Origin: Nostocaceae cyanobacterium
GTDB taxonomy: Bacteria; Cyanobacteriota; Cyanobacteriia; Cyanobacteriales; Nostocaceae
Assembly (NCBI GenBank): GCA_030065825.1
Contig: JASJCY010000019.1
Location: 1-61,081 of the forward strand
Direction: 5' to 3'
DNA length: 61,081 nucleotides
This document shows, piece after piece, positions 39,042 to 47,392 of this stretch (position 1 is its first letter; each line of letters begins with the position of its first letter). The notes beneath the pieces were generated by a model. That model was not told the origin of the DNA. It did not search any database and worked only from the letters and a program-made list of their open reading frames with translations. Both the position numbers and the translations under genes were made by a program.

Positions 39042-41132
39042 ATGTTGTCTGCCAATTATAAGCAGGTTTTGCTAACGCTGGTAGGTAATTTGAAACAATT
39101 ACGAGATTTCTCTACAAAACTGCATTTTGAAAATCTAATTAAATTAATTGATGGTGTCATTAAGCGGATAGAAAATGATTCATTTTCCATTGCAGTTGTG
39201 GGAGAATTTAAGCGAGGCAAAAGTACATTTATTAATGCTTTGTTAGGTGAGGAAATTTTACCATCAGATGTTTTACCTACAACTGCTACTCTCAACCGAG
39301 TAATTTATGGGTCAGAACCATTTGTGAAGATTATATTTAAAGATGGTGAAGAGCGAAAGATAGCAATTCACAAATTGGTTCATTTTGTGAGTAAGCTGAC
39401 GGTAGAAAGTCAAGCTGTAGCTGCAACTGTGCAGGAAGCTGTTATTCATTATCCAGTAGAACATTGTGGAAATAATGTAGACATTATTGATACTCCAGGA
39501 TTAAGTGATGATGAAAATATGACAGCAGTAACTTTGTCAGTTATCCAAAGTGTTGAAGCTGCAATTATGGTCACATCTGCTCTTGCACCTTTCTCTGAAT
39601 CTGAAGGTAATTTTATCACTGAAAAGTTGCTGACTAATAGTGTTGGTCGTGTCTTGTTTGTAGTCAACGGAATAGATAGTTTAAATCATGAACGAGATGT
39701 TAATAAAGCAATCAAAACTGTTGAAAGACGGATTAAGGAATGTATTGAAAATTGGTTAGAGCAAGAGTTTACTAAGGATTCAAAGGAGTATAATTTACAC
39801 CTAAAAAAGTTTGGCAATCTGCAAATATTTGGACTTTCTGCTTATCAAGCTTTGTCAGCTAAACAGAACAGTGATGAGAAATTGATTGACCAAAGTCGTT
39901 TTCGACAATTTGAATCTGCTCTACGACATATTTTACTTACAGAACGGGGAAAAATCATTTTACAAGTGGGTGTTAATCAAGAGCTTGATTTAGCTACAAA
40001 AGTTTTAAAAATCATCGACAGTCAACAAAGGGAATTAAGGATTCAGCAAGAAAATTTTCTCAAAAAGTACAATGATATTAATAGTGTAGTTGTCAAGTTT
40101 AAAGAAATTAAAACGCAAAGATTATCTTATACAATTGCTGCTGTTGATAATATTAAATTGCAAGTTAATTCCTTAATAGACCAACTAGAAAATCAGATTG
40201 AGCAAGCTGTTGAGGAAGTGATTGAATCAACAGAAGTAAATCTCACTGATGGTACGAAGGTTTTGCTTGAGCAGTGTGCTGTACAGGTTGCTAATGCTGT
40301 ACAAAGTGTGAGCCAAAAAATAGCAGAGCAAATACAGATTCTAATCCAACAAGAGTTATCAGCAGCAGTACAGCGAATACAAACTTTGGTAGAAATAGCA
40401 CCTGAGGTAATGAGTGGTGTGGAAATGCATTTATCTCAGTTAGATAGGGATATTGTTTTTGAGGGTAATTCAGGAGTAGTAAATAACTCCCTTAATCAAG
40501 CTTTGAATGAGTTCCATCAAAATAATCAGGAACATCTGAGTAATTTACCGACTTTATTTACTTGCAGTTCAGAAGTATTTCTTTGGGAAGATGAATCTAA
40601 AGGTCAAGGTTTATATACTGTCGTGGGTGGTGCTGCTGGTTCTTTGTTTGGTCCTTTGGGAATAGCAATAGGTGCAGCAGTGGGTGCAGGAATTGGTAAT
40701 GTTCAAAAAGCCAGAAATTTTAAAAATAATTATAAATTGAAAATTATTGCTGCAATTGAAAGTCAATTGCGAGGGCAAAATCCTAAACAAGTAAGCGATG
40801 ACTACGTTTACAGGGGTTGCAAGAATTTAGAAGTTCTGAAAAATCGAGTAGAACAAGAAATCATTATTTGGATTGAGTCGATGCAAAATGTACTTGCTAG
40901 ACTGCTCGGAAAACAACAAGTTTTAGTTGAAAATGAGCGTCAAGAACTAGATACAATGCATAGGGAAACAGAAAATATCCTCAATCATGCTTGGATGATA
41001 TCTGAGGAGTTATACGAAATTATCTCCGGAAATGAAGAGGGTAATTTTCAGGAAAAAATTTGTCAAGCTTGTAGTTATAGTAATGAATCGATTTCTAAAT
41101 TTTGTATCAAGTGTGGTACTCGATTGAGTTAA
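39042..41132 (+). CDS. Bacterial dynamin-like GTPase with C-terminal zinc ribbon
   Basis: The 696-residue protein belongs to the dynamin superfamily. A short helical neck precedes the GTPase head: P-loop GEFKRGKS (residues 54-61), switch Thr in PTTATLNRVIY, G3 IIDTPGLSDD, G4-like VVNGID and G5 FGLSAYQAL. A long coiled-coil stalk (about 300-490) follows, then a glycine-zipper membrane paddle (GGAAGSLFGPLGIAIGAAVG, about 545-575) and a second stalk helix. The C-terminus is a CxxC..CxxC zinc ribbon (CQAC..CIKC), which is unusual for dynamins. The ATG at 39042 is preferred. An in-frame ATG-like start at 38931 would add 37 AT-rich, non-conserved residues. It is the first of four dynamin-type genes, 57 bp before the caspase fusion. 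Predicted function is GTP-driven membrane binding or fusion. Confidence 0.9.
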   Translation: MLSANYKQVLLTLVGNLKQLRDFSTKLHFENLIKLIDGVIKRIENDSFSIAVVGEFKRGKSTFINALLGEEILPSDVLPTTATLNRVIYGSEPFVKIIFKDGEERKIAIHKLVHFVSKLTVESQAVAATVQEAVIHYPVEHCGNNVDIIDTPGLSDDENMTAVTLSVIQSVEAAIMVTSALAPFSESEGNFITEKLLTNSVGRVLFVVNGIDSLNHERDVNKAIKTVERRIKECIENWLEQEFTKDSKEYNLHLKKFGNLQIFGLSAYQALSAKQNSDEKLIDQSRFRQFESALRHILLTERGKIILQVGVNQELDLATKVLKIIDSQQRELRIQQENFLKKYNDINSVVVKFKEIKTQRLSYTIAAVDNIKLQVNSLIDQLENQIEQAVEEVIESTEVNLTDGTKVLLEQCAVQVANAVQSVSQKIAEQIQILIQQELSAAVQRIQTLVEIAPEVMSGVEMHLSQLDRDIVFEGNSGVVNNSLNQALNEFHQNNQEHLSNLPTLFTCSSEVFLWEDESKGQGLYTVVGGAAGSLFGPLGIAIGAAVGAGIGNVQKARNFKNNYKLKIIAAIESQLRGQNPKQVSDDYVYRGCKNLEVLKNRVEQEIIIWIESMQNVLARLLGKQQVLVENERQELDTMHRETENILNHAWMISEELYEIISGNEEGNFQEKICQACSYSNESISKFCIKCGTRLS

Positions 41133-41189
41133 GCTACTTATTCTTTTCAGACAGTACTCTAATTGATAGGAGCGGACTATAAAAACACA

Positions 41190-43388
41190 ATGGCTAAGGT
41201 AGCGCTACTGATTGGGGTAAGTGAGTATGAATCGGGATTAAAATCTCTACCTGGTACACAAAAAGACATTGAGGAAATGCAGGGAGTTTTGAAAGATCCA
41301 AATATAGGTAATTTTGATGAAGTAAGGCTGTTAACTAATCCTAATTTAGAAATAATGCAGGTAGGAATTCAAACCTTGTTTTCAGAACGCCAAAAAGATG
41401 ATTTGTTAGTACTTTATTTCTCTGGTCATGGCATTATAGATAATTACGGTAAGCTTTATATGGCAAGTTGCGGGACTAGCAGAGATTATTTTGAATCAAC
41501 AGCGGTTGCTGCTAATTTTGTGCATGACATAATGAATAAAAGCTGCTGTAAACGACAAGTAGTGATTCTCGACTGTTGCTATAGTGGTGCTTTTGCTCAG
41601 GGTTTATCGGCTAAAAATAGTGGTTTGGTAGACATTGAAACTCAACTAGGTGGTGAAGGAAGGGTTATTCTCACCTCTTGCAGGGATTTTGAGTATTCAT
41701 TGGAGAAAGAAGGAGTAGGTATTTACACCCGTTATCTGGTTGAAGGTATTAAGACGGGAGCAGCAGATACAAACAATGATGGCGTAATTTATGTTGATAA
41801 GTTGCATGAGTACGCTAAAAAGAAAGTCCAAGAAACTGCACCATCAATGAAGTCAGAAATATATGCAGTTAAAGAAGGCTATAAAATTAAGATTGCTAAA
41901 GCACCTCTGGGTGACCCAAAGTTTAAGTATCGCAAAGAAGTTGAGCAGTTTGTTAAAGGAGGAAAAATTTCTACGGTGAGTCGGAGAATTTTGAACCGAC
42001 AGCGCGATAAGTTTGGTTTGACGGTAGATGAAGCAATTGAAATAGAAAATGAGGTTTTAAAACCATATAAAGAATACCAAGAAAATTTGCAAGAATATGA
42101 ACAGGCACTTTTAGAAGCAATTGAAAACGAAGGTTTTCTCAATGATGAAACTTTGAGTGAGTTGAAACATTTGCAGCGTATATTGCAAATTCAAGATGAA
42201 GATATAGCACCGATTTATGTAAAAATAACTGCGCAGATAAAATCTGAATTTGCTAATAAAAAATATCAAAATATAGAAATTAATATAAGTTCTTTTAACG
42301 AGATAAAGTTATGTTTGATACTGATGACCGCTCTAATAAGATTGCGGCAGATTTGCAATAAAATCAACCTGGAAAATTCTGTTATATTGATTGACCAAGT
42401 CATGGAAAGACTGGGAAGTAAATCGTTTTCTATAGCAGTTTTTGGGGAGCTTAATCGAGGGAAGACTACATTAATTAATGCTCTTCTAGGGGAGGAAATT
42501 TTACCATCAGATATCGATCCATGCTCTGCTACTCTGACTCGGGTTACTTATAGTATCAATTCTTTTGTGGAAGTAGAATTCAAAGATGGTCGCAAAAAAA
42601 ATGTAGCAATCGACAAACTTGCTGATTATGTAACTAAGCTGACACCAGAAGCCGAAGCAATAGCAGCAAATGTGAAAGAAGCTGTTGTTTATTATCCAGC
42701 TAATTTTTGTAAGAATAATGTGGACATCATAGACACCCCAGGATTAAATTACGACCCGAATATAACTGAGGTGATACTTTCAGTTTTACCAAAGGTTGAT
42801 GCTGCTATTTTGGTAATTATGGCTCAATCACCTTTTTCGGAGATGGAACGGGATTTTTTGGAGAATAAACTATTAACAAACGACCTAGAGCGGGTGATTT
42901 TTGTAGTGACTGGAATTGACCGCTGCGCTCAACCTGGAGATGCGGATAAAGTGATTGCTAGTGTCACAAAACGTATTAAACAATATGTATTAGGAAGAGC
43001 AGCAGAACAATGGGGTAAAAATTCACCAGAATATAAGGTTTACTCACAAAAAATTGGCGAAGCAAAAGTTTTTGGTCTTTCTGCTTACCAAGCTTTAGAA
43101 GCTAAATCTAACAATGATAATGAGTTACTTGTTAAAAGCCGTTTTCTTGAATTTGAGGCTGCTCTAAAGAAGTTTATTGCGACAGAAAGAGAAACTATTC
43201 GCTTACAAATAGCAGTGAATGGAGTTATTGTTATAGCCAAGGACATTATGAGCATAATCAATACCCAGGATACAACATTGGATATAGAAATAGAAGAAAT
43301 GAATAAAATGCGTTTAGAGACAAAAACTATTCTCAAAGATGCTATTAATATTTGTAAACAAGTAACCGCAATTAATAACAATAATTAA
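41190..43388 (+). CDS. Caspase (C14)-dynamin GTPase fusion lacking the dynamin membrane region
   Basis: The 732-residue protein has an N-terminal caspase/metacaspase domain (1-240) with His80 in YFSGHGI and Cys130 in ILDCCYSG. An EF-hand-like loop DTNNDGVIYVDKL follows (about 192-204). A helical region (about 245-360; VSRRILNRQRDKFGL, LKPYKEYQENLQEYEQAL) resembles modules often attached to cyanobacterial effectors. A dynamin GTPase head (about 415-690) has P-loop GELNRGKT, IIDTPGL and FVVTGID. The protein then stops about 60 residues after the head. The stalk, paddle and second stalk found in the next gene are absent, about 310 residues. The head is nearly identical to that of the 43496 gene, pointing to recent duplication. 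The ATG at 41190 starts MAKVALLIGVS, matching the start of the 51168 caspase; AGGAG lies 17 bases upstream. Confidence 0.88.
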   Translation: MAKVALLIGVSEYESGLKSLPGTQKDIEEMQGVLKDPNIGNFDEVRLLTNPNLEIMQVGIQTLFSERQKDDLLVLYFSGHGIIDNYGKLYMASCGTSRDYFESTAVAANFVHDIMNKSCCKRQVVILDCCYSGAFAQGLSAKNSGLVDIETQLGGEGRVILTSCRDFEYSLEKEGVGIYTRYLVEGIKTGAADTNNDGVIYVDKLHEYAKKKVQETAPSMKSEIYAVKEGYKIKIAKAPLGDPKFKYRKEVEQFVKGGKISTVSRRILNRQRDKFGLTVDEAIEIENEVLKPYKEYQENLQEYEQALLEAIENEGFLNDETLSELKHLQRILQIQDEDIAPIYVKITAQIKSEFANKKYQNIEINISSFNEIKLCLILMTALIRLRQICNKINLENSVILIDQVMERLGSKSFSIAVFGELNRGKTTLINALLGEEILPSDIDPCSATLTRVTYSINSFVEVEFKDGRKKNVAIDKLADYVTKLTPEAEAIAANVKEAVVYYPANFCKNNVDIIDTPGLNYDPNITEVILSVLPKVDAAILVIMAQSPFSEMERDFLENKLLTNDLERVIFVVTGIDRCAQPGDADKVIASVTKRIKQYVLGRAAEQWGKNSPEYKVYSQKIGEAKVFGLSAYQALEAKSNNDNELLVKSRFLEFEAALKKFIATERETIRLQIAVNGVIVIAKDIMSIINTQDTTLDIEIEEMNKMRLETKTILKDAINICKQVTAINNNN

Positions 43389-43483
43389 CATGAATCTATA
43401 TAGCAATTATCAAAAAATGACTTAATTTTAAAGCAGTTAAAAATGCTATATTCTGTCTAAAATTTATCAAAAAATTAACCACC

Positions 43484-43489
43484 AAGGAG
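43484..43489 (+). promoter_or_regulatory. Strong Shine-Dalgarno of the third dynamin-type gene
   Basis: AAGGAG ends 6 bases before the ATG at 43496, a near-ideal ribosome-binding site; the other dynamin genes have weak ones. Confidence 0.75.
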
Positions 43490-43495
43490 TAAACA

Positions 43496-45553
43496 ATGGA
43501 ACCTGAATTGAATACTGAATTAAATCAAGAAGCAACACCACTGAAATCCCTGACAGATTACAATAAACTCACAAACAACCTATTAGTTGATTTAAAGAGA
43601 CTACGCTCCTTCTCTGAAAAACTTAATCTTGAGAAATCAATTGCATCAATTGATGATGTACTAAAAAAAATTGAAAATAAAACCTTTTGGGTTGCAGTTG
43701 TGGGAGAATTTAAACGTGGTAAAAGTACATTTATTAATGCTCTGCTAGGGGAAGAAATTTTACCATCAGATATCGATCCATGCTCCGCTACTCTTAATCG
43801 GGTTACTTATAGCATCAATTCTTTTGTAGAAGTAGAATTTAAAGATGGTCGCAAAGAAAATGTCGCAATTGACAAACTTAGTGATTATGTAACTAAGCTG
43901 ACACCAGAAGCAGAAGCAACAGCAGCAACTGTGAAAGAAGCTGTTGTTTATTACCCAGCGAATTATTGTAAGAATAATGTGGACATCATAGACACCCCAG
44001 GATTAAATGATGACCCGAATATGACTGAGGTGACACTTTCAGTTTTACCAAAGGTTGATGCTGCTATTTTGGTAATTATGGCTCAATCACCTGTTTCGGA
44101 AGTGGAACGGGATTTTTTGGAGAACAAATTATTAACAAATGACCTAGGACGGGTCATCTTTGTTGTAACTGGAATTGACCGCTGCAATCGACCCGGAGAT
44201 GCGGATAAAGTGATTGCTAGTGTTAAAAAACGTATTAAAGAATATGTATTAGGAAGAGCAGCAGAACAATGGGGTAAAGACTCTCCAGAATATGAGGTTT
44301 ACTTGAAAAAAATTGGGGAACCAAAAGTTTTTGGTCTTTCTGCTTACCAAGCTTTAGAAGCTAAGGATAACAATGATGGTGAATTACTAAACAAAAGTCG
44401 TTTTTCTGAATTTGAGAAAGCTTTAGAAGAATTTCTAGTTACAGAACGGGGAGCTATTGAATTGCAAGTTCCTATCAATCGAGTTATTGCTTCATCTGCA
44501 GAAATTTTATCCACAATTAGCATTAAAGAAAATGCTCTAAAAATGAAGCTAGAGGATTTTGAACAAGTCTACGAAACTTCTGTAAAAGAAATTGCAGAGT
44601 TACGAAGCAGAAAAAAAGAAGAAATGCAGCTTATCGATAGAGCAGCAGAAAATGTTAGATATAATGTGAGACCTTTACTTAATCGGTTAGAAGACGAGTT
44701 GAAACGAAGTGCAGAGCAAGTTATTGATTCCACAACTATCACCATCAATGAATTGAATAATAAAAAATCTCTGACTGAGAAACTTAGTCGTAAAGTTTCT
44801 AATGCTTTGCAAAAAACTGGACAGAATTTAGGAGATAAAATCCAGAACGAAATTCAACGGGGTTTAGCACAAGAAGTAGATAGATTAAAAGATTTTGCTG
44901 AGTCAGTTGTTACAGTTTTAAATCGCATTGAAATGAAGTTTGTTGATATTGAAGCTGACAGTCATCGTCGCAGAAGTACAGGTGGGGAAGCGATCGCTGC
45001 TGCTTTGTCTGTGTTTACAGGATTTGGTGGAATTTGGACGGGATATCGTACAGCTGGTATTGGGGGTGCTGCTGTGGGTGCTGGTGCAAGTGTTGTTACA
45101 TTCTTTAGTGCTGGAATTGTAGCTGGTTTGATTGGATTACCAATAACTTTACCTGTCGCAATTACTGTAGGAATTGTATCTGCTTTCACAGGAGGTTGGT
45201 TGACCCAAAAGGTATTTGGTGGTCAGCGTCTAGAAGCTTTTAAGGAAAATTACAAAGAAGCTATTCTCAAAGATATTGAAAAGCAACTCAGAACTAATCC
45301 AATTAACCAAAAAGTTGAGGATCAAATTTCTGAAACTTTTGCTGCTCTCAAAAAAACACTGAATCAAGAAGTAGAGACTTTACTGGATAATACCCAGAAT
45401 ACTCTGACTGACTTAAATCGGCAACGTCAGCAAAACGAAACTCTCACAGAAGCAAAACAGAAAGAACTTAATGAAATACGAAAAGAAACGGAAAGAATTC
45501 TAGGTAGCGCTCAAAGACGTTCCCAAGAACTTGTGGAAATTCTCAGTGTTTGA
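43496..45553 (+). CDS. Bacterial dynamin-like GTPase, full length
   Basis: The 685-residue dynamin-superfamily GTPase has P-loop GEFKRGKS (70-77), switch Thr in CSATLNRVTY, G3 IIDTPGLNDD, G4-like VVTGID and G5 FGLSAYQAL. A charged coiled-coil stalk spans about 345-490. A strongly hydrophobic glycine-rich paddle (about 500-570; GIGGAAVGAGASVVTFFSAG, GLIGLPITLPVAITVGIV) would insert into lipid. A final long helix (about 590-685) returns along the stalk. This is the layout of the Nostoc bacterial dynamin-like protein, which coats lipid tubes. It is the intact relative of the preceding caspase-dynamin fusion. Heterotypic head-head pairing between the two is a testable inference. Confidence 0.92.
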   Translation: MEPELNTELNQEATPLKSLTDYNKLTNNLLVDLKRLRSFSEKLNLEKSIASIDDVLKKIENKTFWVAVVGEFKRGKSTFINALLGEEILPSDIDPCSATLNRVTYSINSFVEVEFKDGRKENVAIDKLSDYVTKLTPEAEATAATVKEAVVYYPANYCKNNVDIIDTPGLNDDPNMTEVTLSVLPKVDAAILVIMAQSPVSEVERDFLENKLLTNDLGRVIFVVTGIDRCNRPGDADKVIASVKKRIKEYVLGRAAEQWGKDSPEYEVYLKKIGEPKVFGLSAYQALEAKDNNDGELLNKSRFSEFEKALEEFLVTERGAIELQVPINRVIASSAEILSTISIKENALKMKLEDFEQVYETSVKEIAELRSRKKEEMQLIDRAAENVRYNVRPLLNRLEDELKRSAEQVIDSTTITINELNNKKSLTEKLSRKVSNALQKTGQNLGDKIQNEIQRGLAQEVDRLKDFAESVVTVLNRIEMKFVDIEADSHRRRSTGGEAIAAALSVFTGFGGIWTGYRTAGIGGAAVGAGASVVTFFSAGIVAGLIGLPITLPVAITVGIVSAFTGGWLTQKVFGGQRLEAFKENYKEAILKDIEKQLRTNPINQKVEDQISETFAALKKTLNQEVETLLDNTQNTLTDLNRQRQQNETLTEAKQKELNEIRKETERILGSAQRRSQELVEILSV

Positions 45554-45578
45554 AATTGATATTATTCAAACTGTGAGG

Positions 45579-46340
45579 TATTAGAGAAACCGGGTTTTTG
45601 TGGGTAGAGTAAAGCTTACTTAAAACCTCTCTCCTACTAGGAGAGAAGCTTTGAAACCCCACTTCCCGCATTAAAAGTTTTTCCGCTTCCCTCTCCTTCT
45701 AGGAGAGGGTTTCCCCCGGGGGAAGGGGGGTTAGGTTTCCGAGATTTTGTGTTAATAACAATACTTTTCAAACATCCTCTTAGGGTTTTTGTGGGTGGAG
45801 TATCGAATGTTCTCATACTTAGTTGATCAAAAACCCGGTTTCTTAAGGTTTTTGTGGGTGGAGTATCGAATATTCTCATACTTAGTTGATCAAAAACCCG
45901 GTTTCTTAGAGGTTGTTTGGAAAGTCTAAAGCTTTACGAAAAAACCTCACTTCTTATCTCTCTCCTAGGAAGAGAGAGACTTTGAAACCCCTATTTTTCT
46001 GTTCCCCTTCCGATATAAAAAGTTTTTCCGCTTCCCTCTCTCTTTTTCCCCTCTCTTCCCTCTCCCAATGGGAGAGGGGTTAGGGGTGAGGGGTTAGGTT
46101 TTTAGGGTTGTGATGTTAGACATGTCATATCTTGCAACATTTTCAACAAGCATAGAGAAACCGGGTTTATAAACCCAAAATTAAGGTTTTGACAGGTCAA
46201 TATTCGAGGGTAAACCCGGTTTCTGACCCAGGTGCAAGATGTGTGACATAATACTTTTCAAACATCCTCTTAAGGTTTTTGTGGGTCGAGTATGGAATAT
46301 TCTCATACTTAGTTGATGAAAAACCCGGTTTCTTAGGTGT
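45579..46340. repeat. Composite repeat block between dynamin and M48 genes
   Basis: The 862-bp gap is almost all repeat. Copies of a ~63-bp AAACCCGGTTTCT-family unit (GGTTTTTGTGGGTGGAGTAT..) start at about 45784, 45847 and 46274. One copy of the 21431-type element with complementary ends spans 46151-46247. Two related inverted segments at about 45620-45740 and 45940-46110 are pyrimidine-rich (AGTTTTTCCGCTTCCCTCTC) with complementary GGGAGAGG/CCTCTCCC parts. No gene is present. Confidence 0.85.
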
Positions 46341-46415
46341 TAATGTTCACTTTATAAATGACCTCTGAAAAACCTCACAGTTGATACAATTAACTTCACA
46401 GTCTAGGTATGAACT

Positions 46416-47384
46416 ATGGAAAATCCATCAGCTACTAATCCTACTGAAAATATCGATCTTAATTTTGGTCATTATTTAGAAGTACGTAATCGCCAATTCT
46501 CTGCTCATTTAGTCAGTGGAATTCCCGATTATGCTTTTTCTCTAGACGAAAAATTGCGCCAACAACTAACAGTAATAGGACCTGTGAGAAAAATAACACA
46601 GGCTTTAGTAAGTTGGGCAATTCCCGTTTTTAAGCAGCTGCTTTTGATGGAAACTATTGCTGTTGGACCACAACAATATCCTCAAATCCATGCACTGGGA
46701 GAAGATTGTGCTAAACAGTTAGGTATTGGTGTTCCCCAGATTTTTATTCAGAACGATTCTAATTCTGATGCTTACACTTTTGCTACTGATGATATTGCAC
46801 CAATTATTGTTCTCTCTAGTGAAATTGTTGAATGTTTTACACCAGAAGAACTGAAATTTGTCATTGGTCATGAATGTGGACATATTCACAATTTACATGG
46901 TGTTTATAACACGGTAATTGAAATTATGACCAATCAACTAGCAAAAGAAATTTTGCAAAAAGTTCCCACTAAGGGTATATTAGAACCATTCGTCCAAGGT
47001 GGACTGACAATATTTTTTAAACGCTGGAGTCGGTGTGCTGAAATTACTTGCGACCGTGCCGGATTAATCTGTTGTGGTGATATCAAAGCAGCAGAAAGTG
47101 CCTTTGTTAAACTCATTATTGGTGGTGGAGAACGTGCAAGGGAAATTAATATTGAGGCTTTTTTAGAACAATTTAGAAATGCTCAATCTACTCCCCTGCA
47201 AATGATAGAACTTTTTAACACTCACCCGCTGATTCCTAAACGCATTGATGCACTGCGTTTGTTTGCTGACTGTGATGTTTTCCATTCTTGGAGACCAGAA
47301 TTGCGTTCACAGGAATCTCGTAGCAAAGAAGAAACCGATAATTTGTGTGAAAACATTCTTCGTATAATTCCTCAGGAATATTAA
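46416..47384 (+). CDS. M48-family zinc metallopeptidase
   Basis: The 322-residue protein has zinc ligands His152 and His156 with catalytic Glu153 in VIGHECGHIHN. The third ligand is Glu209 in CAEITCDRAGL, the ExxxDxxG pattern of the M48 (HtpX/Ste24/OMA1) family. IVLSSEIVE, TPEELKFVIGHE and NTHPLIPKRIDAL are further family marks. Only weakly hydrophobic segments occur (about 60-80 and 190-203), so it may be peripheral rather than integral. The dynamin-like gene starts 8 bp after its stop, implying one operon. M48 peptidases with membrane GTPases recall mitochondrial OMA1, which cleaves the dynamin OPA1; a similar pairing here is inference. Confidence 0.92.
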   Translation: MENPSATNPTENIDLNFGHYLEVRNRQFSAHLVSGIPDYAFSLDEKLRQQLTVIGPVRKITQALVSWAIPVFKQLLLMETIAVGPQQYPQIHALGEDCAKQLGIGVPQIFIQNDSNSDAYTFATDDIAPIIVLSSEIVECFTPEELKFVIGHECGHIHNLHGVYNTVIEIMTNQLAKEILQKVPTKGILEPFVQGGLTIFFKRWSRCAEITCDRAGLICCGDIKAAESAFVKLIIGGGERAREINIEAFLEQFRNAQSTPLQMIELFNTHPLIPKRIDALRLFADCDVFHSWRPELRSQESRSKEETDNLCENILRIIPQEY

Positions 47385-47392
47385 TCAATGAT

